Origin: Anabaena sp. FACHB-1237
GTDB lineage: Bacteria > Cyanobacteriota > Cyanobacteriia > Cyanobacteriales > Nostocaceae
Reading direction: 5' to 3'
Assembly (NCBI RefSeq): GCF_014696225.1
Contig: NZ_JACJPV010000035.1
Location: 1-41,652, forward strand
DNA: 41,652 bases
Position numbers and translations under genes: made by a program. This document shows, one piece after another, positions 25,354-33,125 of this stretch; positions within the stretch are counted from its first letter, which is position 1; the number at the start of each line of letters is the position of its first letter. A model generated the notes under the pieces. The model had not been told where the DNA came from. It made no database searches and was given only the letters and a program-made list of their open reading frames with translations.

Positions 25354-25869
25354 ATGGACGCTATTTTTATTCCGCAGCTAACAAAAGCATCGGAGCGCAC
25401 CGAGGAAGTTCAAGTTGATGAGTTTTTGCCTGGCTTGGAAACTTTAACCCCTGTACGCGGACATATTCAAGTTCGCCATCAGGGGAATTATTTACAAATT
25501 GCCAGTCAGGCAGAAACAATTATTACTTGTATTTGCCATCGTTGTTTAAAACAGTATAACCATCGTTTAAGTGTCAACACTCAAGAAGTGATTTGGTTGG
25601 ATGAAAATCCTGATCAAGATGATTTACCGTTGGAACGGGAAGTTCCAGTGGAAGATTTAGTAGAAACTCTATCACCTGATGGTTATTTTTATCCCTCCGA
25701 ATGGTTGTATGAACAGATGTGTTTAGAAATACCTCAACGTCAATTGTGCGATCGCAATTGTCCTGGTATTTTAGATACTATTGCTGATGATAGTTCTCAG
25801 GAAACGCTTGAAAAACCTATAGATAGTCGTTGGGCTTCTTTAGAAGCGTTGAAAAAGAAATTACTGTAA
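25354..25869 (+). CDS. DUF177 (YceD-like) protein
   Basis: The 171-residue product is a member of DUF177/YceD, linked to 23S rRNA accumulation in bacteria and plastids. Four Cys residues lie as CICHRC and as CLEIPQRQLC/CDRNC, a typical metal-binding pattern of this family. An acidic middle segment is LDENPDQDDLPLE, and the end RWASLEALKKKL is characteristic. The open frame starts at TTG 25321, but ATG 25354 matches the family N-terminus MDAIFIPQL. Co-location with yidC/jag is common in cyanobacteria. Confidence 0.85.
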   Translation: MDAIFIPQLTKASERTEEVQVDEFLPGLETLTPVRGHIQVRHQGNYLQIASQAETIITCICHRCLKQYNHRLSVNTQEVIWLDENPDQDDLPLEREVPVEDLVETLSPDGYFYPSEWLYEQMCLEIPQRQLCDRNCPGILDTIADDSSQETLEKPIDSRWASLEALKKKLL

Positions 25870-26055
25870 TATGTCATCTATCAGCTTTTAGTTATCAGCT
25901 TATAGTTTACGCCACGCTGCACGAACAGCTGATAATAAAAAGCTAACTCCTGACTCCTAAAATTTTTTTTGTTTGCTTATTGACTTTTATTCCTAAAAGG
26001 GCTAAAGTTTTCACTAGGATTAATTGCAAATAATTTGCAAAAATATTGATAATAA

Positions 26056-26075
26056 TTCTTACTGGTTCTTACTGG
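26056..26075 (+). promoter_or_regulatory. Tandem decamer TTCTTACTGG before phnD
   Basis: TTCTTACTGG is repeated head to tail without a gap, ending at the GGAG ribosome-binding site eight bases before the phnD start. It is unlike the 11-base spacing of known cyanobacterial Pho boxes. Its position would let a bound protein or structure block translation initiation; this is a guess. Confidence 0.35.
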
Positions 26076-26083
26076 AGTGAAAC

Positions 26084-27058
26084 ATGGCAATGAGCAAACA
26101 AGGGTTATGGGGTGTTACTGGAGGGGTTTTAGCCTTAACAGGAATGGTTTTGAGCAGTTTGGGAACTATGAACATCGTATTTGCTAATTCTCCCGAAAAA
26201 CGACCAGTACCACGCTTAGTTGCTCAAAATATTAAAACTTTAACTATAGTTTTTCCTAGTCGTTCTGACTCTACAGACTTACAAACTAAAGCTAATAATG
26301 TGGCTGCTTTCTTATCAAAAGAGTTGGGAATACCTGTAAAAGCGCAAGTAGGTGATGATACAGCAGCAGTGGAGGCATTAAGAGCAAATAGAGCAGACGT
26401 AGCGTTTTTAAGTAGTCGTCCAGCGTTAAAAGCGGAACAATTAGCAAATGCTAAATTATATTTAGCGGAAGTGAGAAAAAATTATTCTGGTAGATATACT
26501 TACAATTCTGTTTTTGTTGTTCCTAATAATAGTCCATTAAAAAGCAAGAATACAGCTAAAGCAACCTTAGAACAATTAAGAGGAAAAAGTATGGCTTTTA
26601 CTTCTCCTACCTCTGGTTCTGGCTTTATTTTTCCTGTGAGTGAGTTGGTAAAACAGGGTTTTGTTCCTAATAAGGATCGTGTGGATAGTTTCTTTGGTAA
26701 AGTTAGTTATGGTGGTAATTATAGTAAAGCATTAGATGCTGTGGTTAGAGGTCAAGCGGATGTGGCTGTAGTGTCAGAATACGCACTATTTCCTCCTTAT
26801 TTACCAGCAGAAAATAGAGATAAGGTAAGAGTATTATATAAAATTTCTGGTGTTCCTGCACATGGAATTGCTATTGATGATGATGTACCAGTTGTCATGC
26901 GAGAAAAAATAATTAATGCTTTCTTGAAGTTGAATAAATCAGAAAATAATCAATTACTAACTAGTTTATACAATTCCACAGAGTTGGTAAGAGTTGATCA
27001 TAATCGTCATCTGAAACCTACTAGGGAAGCGTTAAAAAATGTGGGAATAGAACCATAG
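26084..27058 (+). CDS. phnD: Phosphonate/phosphite-type ABC transporter substrate-binding protein
   Basis: This 324-residue PhnD-like protein has an N-terminal export signal (MAMSKQGLWG start, hydrophobic core to about residue 34, cleavage expected near FANS). The mature domain holds LTIVFPSRSD and LGIPVKAQVGDD. It also has the ligand-loop SGSGFIFPVSE (TSPTSGSGF) and a second lobe with AVVRGQADVAVVSEYAL. Together with PhnC and PhnE it should import an oxidised or reduced phosphorus compound; phosphonate and phosphite cannot be told apart here. No C-P lyase genes are nearby. The start could also be Met3. Confidence 0.88.
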   Translation: MAMSKQGLWGVTGGVLALTGMVLSSLGTMNIVFANSPEKRPVPRLVAQNIKTLTIVFPSRSDSTDLQTKANNVAAFLSKELGIPVKAQVGDDTAAVEALRANRADVAFLSSRPALKAEQLANAKLYLAEVRKNYSGRYTYNSVFVVPNNSPLKSKNTAKATLEQLRGKSMAFTSPTSGSGFIFPVSELVKQGFVPNKDRVDSFFGKVSYGGNYSKALDAVVRGQADVAVVSEYALFPPYLPAENRDKVRVLYKISGVPAHGIAIDDDVPVVMREKIINAFLKLNKSENNQLLTSLYNSTELVRVDHNRHLKPTREALKNVGIEP

Positions 27059-27155
27059 AATATTTATTGCAGATCCTCAACTCATGATATCACAAAATAA
27101 GTTGGGGACATTCGATTTTGTCTAGTTATTCTCTAATAAATTTATCGGTTGAGCC

Positions 27156-27953
27156 ATGAATATTTATCAAGTAGCAAATACCAATTCTCATTTATCCAGT
27201 TTATCTAATAAATTCTCTAAAAGTATCGTGAATTTTATTGAATGTTCTCATCTGATATCAGATTATATTTCATCTCTACAACGTCCTATCTTAAATAATA
27301 TTAATTGTCGCATTAATCAAGGTGAATTTGTAGTATTATTGGGCTTGAATGGTGCTGGTAAGTCAACATTTTTAAAGTCCCTAGTTGGTTTAGTACCCTT
27401 AGTTAAGGGAGAAATTAATATTAATGGTATTTCTGTGAGTAATCACAATTTGGCACAAATTCGTCAGGATGTGGGAATGTTATTTCAGGGAGGAGGGTTA
27501 ATTAAACAATTATCGGCTATTGATAATGTATTATGTGGTAGATTAGGAATCAGAAAAACAGGACAAACTTTATGGGGTTTTCCTCAACGCGATCGCACAT
27601 TGGCCTTAGAATTATTAAAACAATTAGGATTAGAAAAACAAGCATATCAAAAAACTAGTAAGTTGAGCGGAGGACAACAACAAAAAGTAGCGATCGCTCG
27701 TGCGTTAATGCAGTCTCCACAAATACTTTTAGCGGATGAACCCACCACAGGATTAGATATATTATCCTCACAACAAGTAATGAATACTTTAGCAGAATTA
27801 CATCAAAAAGGTTTAACTATCATTACCGTTTTACATGATTTAGTATTAGCGCAGGAATATGGAACAAGAGCCATAATTTTAGATAAAGGTGAAGTAATTT
27901 ATGATGGTAAATGTGAAAATTTGCAAGATAAATTACAAGATAAATTATCATAA
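27156..27953 (+). CDS. phnC: PhnC-type ABC transporter ATP-binding protein
   Basis: The 265-residue ATPase has Walker A GLNGAGKST (63-71), a Q-loop near MLFQGG, the signature LSGGQQQKVAIARAL, Walker B ILLADEP and the H-loop VLHD. About 40 extra residues precede the ATPase core. It energises the importer formed by the flanking phnD and phnE genes. Ends with a short duplicated QDKLQDKL tail, encoded by a small tandem repeat. Confidence 0.9.
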   Translation: MNIYQVANTNSHLSSLSNKFSKSIVNFIECSHLISDYISSLQRPILNNINCRINQGEFVVLLGLNGAGKSTFLKSLVGLVPLVKGEININGISVSNHNLAQIRQDVGMLFQGGGLIKQLSAIDNVLCGRLGIRKTGQTLWGFPQRDRTLALELLKQLGLEKQAYQKTSKLSGGQQQKVAIARALMQSPQILLADEPTTGLDILSSQQVMNTLAELHQKGLTIITVLHDLVLAQEYGTRAIILDKGEVIYDGKCENLQDKLQDKLS

Positions 27954-27970
27954 TCATAAATTTTGTAATT

Positions 27971-28004
27971 TTGTAGGGGTAAAGCATGAGCTAAACCCCT
28001 ACAA
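27971..28004. repeat. Hairpin TTGTAGGGGT...ACCCCTACAA
   Basis: A ten-base perfect stem with a 14-base loop lies between phnC and phnE. It belongs to the dispersed GTAGGGG family. Inside the operon it could attenuate or stabilise the mRNA, making phnE expression differ from phnC. Confidence 0.6.
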
Positions 28005-28067
28005 ATAGTTTACAAATAATCAACCAGTAATTAATTATTAATCATCTTAATTAAACAATTTCATACC

Positions 28068-28862
28068 ATGAAAAACATTTCTAATTTGCCCATTTTCCAT
28101 CGTTATCCTTGGGTTATTCCCTTAATTATTGCCATCAGCATGATCGGAGTTTATATTTGGGCATTGCAAGGATTAAATGTAGACTTTAAACTGATAAAAG
28201 ATAGCTTACCTTTCATTGCAGATTTTATTTCTCGGTTATTTCCTCCTGATTTTACAGTGATGGATATTGCTGTTAAAGCATTAATTGAAACTGTACAAAT
28301 GTCTGTATGGGGAACATCCATAGGAGCAATTTTATCATTACCAATTGCAGTAGCTAGTGCTAATAATTTAGCACCATTATGGTTAAGATGGATAGCAAAC
28401 TTGTTACAAAATGCTGTGCGTTCTGTACCCTCAATTATTTTAGGATTGATTTTTGTTGCTGCGACAGGTTTAGGCGCACCTGCGGGTACATTAGCGTTAT
28501 CCATATATACCATTGGCTATCTTGCAAAATTTTATCAACAAGCTATGGAATCTGTAGATCATCGTTCTTTAGAGTCTTTACAGGTTATTGGTGCATCAAA
28601 GATACAAATTGCTCAGTATGGTATATTACCACAAATATTACCGTTAGGTTTAGGTTATACCCTGTGGATGTTTGAATATAATATACGCGCTGCTTCAGTT
28701 TTAGGAGTGGTAGGAGCAGGTGGAATAGGATTTCAATTAAAGAGTTATATAGATGGATTTGAATATACGAAAGCCACAACAATGATGTTAGTGTTATTAG
28801 TAGTAGTGACGTTTATTGATTGGTTTAGTAGCAAGTTAAGGCGTTATTTAGAGAAGATGTAG
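28068..28862 (+). CDS. phnE: PhnE-type ABC transporter permease
   Basis: This 264-residue permease has an N-terminal membrane helix (about 15-35), three or four central helices, and the conserved cytoplasmic EAA loop region seen as QQAMESVDHRSLESLQVIGAS. The C-terminal VLGVVGAGGIGFQL segment is typical of PhnE. It forms the channel of the importer with PhnC and PhnD. It is followed by a hairpin that probably ends the operon. Confidence 0.9.
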   Translation: MKNISNLPIFHRYPWVIPLIIAISMIGVYIWALQGLNVDFKLIKDSLPFIADFISRLFPPDFTVMDIAVKALIETVQMSVWGTSIGAILSLPIAVASANNLAPLWLRWIANLLQNAVRSVPSIILGLIFVAATGLGAPAGTLALSIYTIGYLAKFYQQAMESVDHRSLESLQVIGASKIQIAQYGILPQILPLGLGYTLWMFEYNIRAASVLGVVGAGGIGFQLKSYIDGFEYTKATTMMLVLLVVVTFIDWFSSKLRRYLEKM

Positions 28863-28886
28863 GTATTAATTAGGTATTAATTCAAA

Positions 28887-28912
28887 TCCCCGACTTCCTA
28901 GCGGGGTAATTT
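28887..28912 (+). terminator. Probable terminator after phnE
   Basis: CCCCG and CGGGG pair around a short loop (ACTTCCTAG region), followed by TAATTTTG. It lies between the convergent phnE and methyltransferase genes. The stem is short, so efficiency is uncertain. Confidence 0.45.
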
Positions 28913-28961
28913 TGCAATTTTTAGTACAGATAGCAAGTTTCTATGATGAATTTAGATGAAC

Positions 28962-29876
28962 TTATAAGAAATTTATTTGTATGGAAGTTTGGGAATTTTC
29001 AGGATACATGGTTTCTACAGTTTTTTGAAAATCCTGCATAGCGTTATCATGATTACGTAAAAACCAAGATTTATGATTTTCTAGGTATTGATTTCTAATC
29101 ATATCATTTCGCAAATCAAGAGGAATACGTTTCATTCTCGGATCAATACTATCAAACCCCGAAAAATCCTTTTCTAATCGCTCATAACACATTTTTACAT
29201 AATCAGGATTTAATTCAATACCGATAGCACTTCTATTTAATTGTTGACATACTCTTAATGTTGTTCCACTACCTAAAAACGGATCCAGAACTAAAGATTT
29301 TTCATCACTAGAAGCTAAGACAATTCTTTCAATTAAACCCTCTGGTTTTTGTGTAGGATGATTTTGGCGATTTTCATGACAATAGTGAACATGGGAAAAT
29401 TCCCATACATCCCCAGGATTTGATCCTCTCATGTTATTACGTTCTCGATAATATTTTTGTGGTACTCTGATATCATCTAAATTAAAGATAAAATATTTGG
29501 ATTTAGTAAACATTAAAATATCATCATGTCGGGGAGAAAATCCCTTTTTCTTGCCTATTCCTTGGGTATAATGCCACACTATCCAACTATTAAAAAACAT
29601 TCCTAATTCTCGATCTAAAATATCGTAAAGATAGGAAATAAATCTAAAGCCCATAAATACATAAATTGTACCATGAGGTTTTAATATTCTATAGGCTTCT
29701 TTAGTCCACTCTCTGGAAAATTGTAAATATTCCTCAAAACCTTTGATATCGTGATTATTGCCATAGTCTTTTCCCAAATTATAGGGGGGATCGGCAATTA
29801 CTAAATCTACTGTTTCTGATGCTATTTCTTGCATTTTAATAATAGCATCTCCTAAAATTATCTTTTGTTCAATCAT
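28962..29876 (-). CDS. Beta-class DNA (N6-adenine/N4-cytosine) methyltransferase
   Basis: The 304-residue protein has the DPPY catalytic motif first (residues 29-32), a variable target-recognition part in the middle, and the AdoMet-binding DPFLGSGTT (198-206) after HPTQKPEGLIERI. This order defines beta-class enzymes that methylate exocyclic amino groups of adenine or cytosine. The recognised sequence is unknown. The start ATG overlaps the ancestral stop of the decayed gene upstream by eight bases, an arrangement seen in restriction-modification operons. It appears intact, so it probably acts as an orphan methyltransferase. Confidence 0.88.
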   Translation of the reverse strand: MIEQKIILGDAIIKMQEIASETVDLVIADPPYNLGKDYGNNHDIKGFEEYLQFSREWTKEAYRILKPHGTIYVFMGFRFISYLYDILDRELGMFFNSWIVWHYTQGIGKKKGFSPRHDDILMFTKSKYFIFNLDDIRVPQKYYRERNNMRGSNPGDVWEFSHVHYCHENRQNHPTQKPEGLIERIVLASSDEKSLVLDPFLGSGTTLRVCQQLNRSAIGIELNPDYVKMCYERLEKDFSGFDSIDPRMKRIPLDLRNDMIRNQYLENHKSWFLRNHDNAMQDFQKTVETMYPENSQTSIQINFL

Positions 29877-30342
29877 GAGATTTTATCCATCCATATTTAT
29901 TTGCTAATTTAAACCATTCATTAAATGATCAACGTTCAGACCGAAGATATTTTTGATCAAGTAGTTGGCAAAATTCCCATGTAGTTCTTTCTTCAACGTC
30001 GACATAGTGAATATCTCGAACTTGAATTTGTCCTGTTTCAAGTGCAGGTTTATAGCTAATATCCTTAGCAGATAACCATTTTAGGTCATAAACGTTATAT
30101 GCAACAACTTCCATAATACCATCCATTAAACCTGTACTTTGATTACGAGTAGAATAGACATGGTGTTTTAAAGAAAGAATAATGAAAATGTAGTCAGGAT
30201 CTTCAATATACGCAGTACGAATACGAGCATAAGAAGTAATATTAGGCGATTTACCACTGGATTCAATGTTTTCTGCTGTTGCTTTAACATAAACCTCTGC
30301 TGTTACTCCGCTTCCGACTTTCCTTTGCTTGTAAAACTGCAA
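29869..30342 (-). pseudogene. Decayed gene upstream of the methyltransferase, probably its restriction endonuclease
   Basis: The main open part (30342-29929) reads QFYKQRKVGSGVTAEVYVKA and then YARIRTAYIEDPDYIF, LSLKHHVYS and IHYVDVEERTTWEF, ending at a TGA (29929-29931). The same frame continues after the TGA with SFNEWFKLANKYGWIKSHD to a TGA at 29869-29871 that overlaps the methyltransferase ATG. That suggests one ancestral gene of which TGA is a nonsense mutation. The 5' side is also lost: only a TTG begins the frame, and an in-frame TAA at 30373-30375 precedes it with no room for the N-terminal part. A nuclease role is inferred from position; I do not recognise the family securely. Confidence 0.6.
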
Positions 30343-30422
30343 TATGACATCCGCTATGTGTAGATGCCTACATTAAAAAAAATCCCACCAAATAACCTGT
30401 ATACATCCTGCTATATAGTACA

Positions 30423-30441
30423 AGCGGGCATTTTGCCCGCT
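30423..30441 (-). terminator. Hairpin after hcp
   Basis: AGCGGGC and GCCCGCT form a seven-base GC-rich stem around an A/T loop, 27 bases beyond the hcp stop on the minus strand. No long T-run follows, so it may act mainly as a transcript-stabilising or rho-assisted end. Confidence 0.5.
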
Positions 30442-30467
30442 TTCGTGACTTCTTACTTCTTAATGTA

Positions 30468-32099
30468 TTAACCCAAAATAGCAGCTAAATCTTTTTCTGG
30501 AGTAGTAATTAACTGCAAATTATAATTTTCCTGGAGAACTTTAACCACATTTGCTGATAGGAAAGCTGGTAAGGTTGGACCAATACGAATGTTTTGAATC
30601 CCTAAATAAAGTAAGGTTAATAAAACAGCGATCGCTTTTTGTTCATACCAAGATAATATCATAGATAAGGGCAATTGATTAACATTAATTTCAAAAGCAT
30701 TAGCTAAAGCTACCGCAATTTGAATAGCAGAATAAGCATCATTACATTGTCCCACATCTAACAATCTAGGAATACCATTAATATTGCCTAAATTGTGATC
30801 GAAAAAGCGGAATTTACCACAACCTAAAGTTAATACTACACAGTCTTGAGGAAGTTGATCTACTAAATCAGTATAGTAGTTTCTACCAGGTTTTGCACCA
30901 TCACAACCCCCCACTAAAAAGAAGCGACGAATATCACCATTTTTCACAGCATTAACTACAGTATCAGCCACATTTAAAACTGCATTTCTAGCAAAACCTG
31001 TAGTGACATTTCCCTTAGTTTGTTCATCTGTAAAACCTGGTAATTCCAAAGCTTTATTAATAGCTAAACTAATATTATTCATCGGTAAATGTTGTAAACC
31101 TGGATAACCTACAGGACCCATTGTAAAAAGGCGATCTTGATAAGATTCATGGGGTGGTACTAAACAATTAGTAGTCATGATAATAGCACCGGGAAAATGA
31201 TCAAAATCATGGGTTTGGTGTTGCCATGCTATGCCATAATGTCCATAAAAATGGGGATATTGTTTTAATAAAGGATAACCATGTCCAGGTAATAATTCTC
31301 CATGAGTATAGACTTTAATTCCTGTATTTTTAGTTTGTTCTAAAATCGCTTTTAAGGCTAGTAAATCATGTCCAGAAACTAAGATGGCTTTACCAATTGT
31401 ATAACCTAAAATTACAGGTGTTGGGGTAGGAGTTCCAAAGGTTTCTATATTACCTGCATCTAACAATTCCATTGCTTTTAAGTTAAATTTACCAACTTCT
31501 AAAGCTAGGTTTAACCAATAGGATAAGTCTTGATCTTGGTTATCTAAATTTGCTAAAACTTGATGAACAAAGATGTACAAATTTTCATCATGTTGATTAA
31601 GTTCTGCTGCATGAAAAGCATAAGCAGCTAAACCTTTGATTCCATATAATACCGTAAGTTTGAGAGAGAAAATATCTACATTTTGTTCAGATTGACTGAT
31701 GAAAGCTAATTCTACATCTCTTCCTTGTTTAATTTGATGTTGTAAATTATTAGCAGGTTCAAAGGTATTAATAGTAGAAGTTTTAACTTTATTACCTAAT
31801 GCTTGGATTTTTAACTTGAGACTTTCACGAAAAGAGATCGCCCGATTGACAAAATTCACAAAATCAACCGTTGTAAAATTCACATTGGTTAACGTTGCAA
31901 ATAGCATTTCTAAAGTAAATTCATCTACTTCACGAGTGGTAATATCTAAAGATTTTGCTTGTAATGTAACTTGAGAAAGTCCCCTTAAACAATGTACTAA
32001 TAAATCTTGTAAAGCATCAACTTCAGGACCTTTTCCACAAGCGCCCCATTGATAACACACATCTCCATGAGTAGTTTGTTCACACTGGTTACAGAACAT
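30468..32099 (-). CDS. hcp: Hybrid cluster protein (class I-type), nitric oxide reductase / S-nitrosylase-related
   Basis: This 543-residue protein holds an N-terminal Fe-S cluster and the Fe-S-O hybrid cluster. In other bacteria it reduces NO (or hydroxylamine) and protects against nitrosative stress. N-terminal cysteines are C3, C6, C15 and C21 (C-x2-C-x8-C-x5-C), the spacing of the [4Fe-4S] proteins of strict anaerobes, not the longer spacing of E. coli. All hybrid-cluster ligand regions are present: HGELLPGHGYP, TTNCLVPP, GGCDGAKPGR, TLGCGKFRFF, DVGQCNDAY and SWYEQKAIA. It has a good GGAGGA ribosome-binding site. It is divergent from a Dnr/Fnr-like regulator and carries a TTGAT box in its promoter. 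Confidence 0.95.
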   Translation of the reverse strand: MFCNQCEQTTHGDVCYQWGACGKGPEVDALQDLLVHCLRGLSQVTLQAKSLDITTREVDEFTLEMLFATLTNVNFTTVDFVNFVNRAISFRESLKLKIQALGNKVKTSTINTFEPANNLQHQIKQGRDVELAFISQSEQNVDIFSLKLTVLYGIKGLAAYAFHAAELNQHDENLYIFVHQVLANLDNQDQDLSYWLNLALEVGKFNLKAMELLDAGNIETFGTPTPTPVILGYTIGKAILVSGHDLLALKAILEQTKNTGIKVYTHGELLPGHGYPLLKQYPHFYGHYGIAWQHQTHDFDHFPGAIIMTTNCLVPPHESYQDRLFTMGPVGYPGLQHLPMNNISLAINKALELPGFTDEQTKGNVTTGFARNAVLNVADTVVNAVKNGDIRRFFLVGGCDGAKPGRNYYTDLVDQLPQDCVVLTLGCGKFRFFDHNLGNINGIPRLLDVGQCNDAYSAIQIAVALANAFEINVNQLPLSMILSWYEQKAIAVLLTLLYLGIQNIRIGPTLPAFLSANVVKVLQENYNLQLITTPEKDLAAILG

Positions 32100-32127
32100 A
32101 ATTTATTCCTCCGGTCTTGATTTTTTC

Positions 32128-32133
32128 AGTATA
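32128..32133 (-). promoter_or_regulatory. -10 element of hcp
   Basis: On the minus strand this reads TATACT, close to TATAAT. A start site six bases further on, near 32121, would give a 5' leader of about 20 bases before the hcp ATG. No -35 hexamer of good match is visible, as expected for an activator-dependent promoter. Confidence 0.55.
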
Positions 32134-32155
32134 TGCTACTGATAATTAAAGATCC

Positions 32156-32169
32156 TTGATTTAAGTCAA
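32156..32169 (-). promoter_or_regulatory. Fnr/Dnr-type operator TTGAT-N4-GTCAA
   Basis: TTGATTTAAGTCAA is one base away from the consensus TTGAT-N4-ATCAA. It is part of the near-palindrome CTTGATTTAAGTCAAG (32155-32170). Its centre is 41.5 bases upstream of the start site predicted from the hcp -10 element, the standard class II activator position. The regulator encoded 130 bases away has the matching recognition helix. Confidence 0.7.
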
Positions 32170-32300
32170 GAGTATTAGTAAAGTTTTATTACAAATTAAT
32201 TTTTTTAATAAATGTAACTATTTGGTAAGTTAGAATAAGATAAATAAATTGATTTATGGATTTGTAAATAAATGAACTGTTTTCTAACCAAATTATCATT

Positions 32301-32957
32301 ATGACACTTACAGAAAACCTCTTAGAAATTCAAAACTTTCTCCATAAAATACCAATATTTGCCAATATTAATCAAGAAAAATTACAAGCGATCGCCCATA
32401 TTACCATCATCCAAAATTACAAAAAAGGAGAAATTTTATTTTGGGAAGGAGATGAAGCAACAGGATTTTTTATTGTCAAAAATGGCAGAATTAAAGTTTT
32501 TAAAATAGGCAATAATAAAGAACAAATCATACATATTTTCGGTACAGAAGAATATTTTGCAGAAGTACCCGCATTTGATGGTGGCAATTTTCCAGCCTCA
32601 GCAGCAGCAATAGAAAATAGTCAAGTTTTATTCATTCCTAGAAATTCATTTTTTAGAGTATTGCAACAACATCCAACTTTAGCAATAGTCATGTTAGGAA
32701 CTTTCGCCAAACATCTGAGATATTTAACTAATTTAGTTGATACTCTTTCTTTTCAAGAAGTACCAGAAAGATTGAAAAATTATTTATTAAATATTAGTCA
32801 AAAAAATCATACAAATATCATTACCTTAGACATTCCTAAAACCCAACTTGCAGCATTATTAGGAACAGTTCCCGAAACCCTATCACGTGCTTTTTATAAA
32901 CTGCATCAAGAGGGTTTTTTAAAAATGGATGGAACAAAAATCACAATCATTAAATGA
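32301..32957 (+). CDS. Crp/Fnr-family (Dnr-like) transcriptional regulator
   Basis: The 218-residue protein has an N-terminal cyclic-nucleotide-binding-like beta-roll (about 10-125, with KKGEILFWEGDEATGFFIV), a dimerisation helix (about 130-155) and a C-terminal winged HTH. The recognition helix TVPETLSRAFYKL has E192, S195 and R196, the E-x-x-S-R triad by which Fnr and Dnr read TTGAT. It contains no cysteine at all, so it cannot bind an Fnr-type [4Fe-4S] cluster; a Dnr-like heme/NO sensor is more likely but is not proven. It lies divergently to hcp and upstream of rubrerythrin. Confidence 0.85.
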   Translation: MTLTENLLEIQNFLHKIPIFANINQEKLQAIAHITIIQNYKKGEILFWEGDEATGFFIVKNGRIKVFKIGNNKEQIIHIFGTEEYFAEVPAFDGGNFPASAAAIENSQVLFIPRNSFFRVLQQHPTLAIVMLGTFAKHLRYLTNLVDTLSFQEVPERLKNYLLNISQKNHTNIITLDIPKTQLAALLGTVPETLSRAFYKLHQEGFLKMDGTKITIIK

Positions 32958-32996
32958 TTATTAATTATAGGAAAAACAAAAAACTAGATCAAAACT

Positions 32997-33029
32997 AGAT
33001 CCCGGACTTCTTTAAGAAGTCCGGGATCT
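32997..33029. terminator. Perfect 16-base-stem palindrome after the regulator gene
   Basis: AGATCCCGGACTTCTT and AAGAAGTCCGGGATCT are exact inverted copies separated by one T, 40 bases beyond the regulator stop. It could end the regulator transcript in front of the rubrerythrin gene. The lack of a T-run and the similarity of its ACTTC/CCCGG text to the hairpin near 28888 suggest it also belongs to a dispersed repeat. Confidence 0.55.
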
Positions 33030-33125
33030 CAAGTTCATCTACTTTTAATATAAAATTAATAGTAATCATAATTAAACCGTGCTTTAATATTAGCAAATAA
33101 CCCTATTTATAGACCATCGAAAATT

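Noticed and set aside
26000..26080. Pho box upstream of phnD
   Set aside because: I found no tandem CTTAACCT-like octamers with 11-base period; only the TTCTTACTGG decamer repeat.
32958..33125. Second TTGAT-type box in front of rubrerythrin
   Set aside because: No match with both half sites was found, so shared control by the regulator is not supported at the DNA level there.
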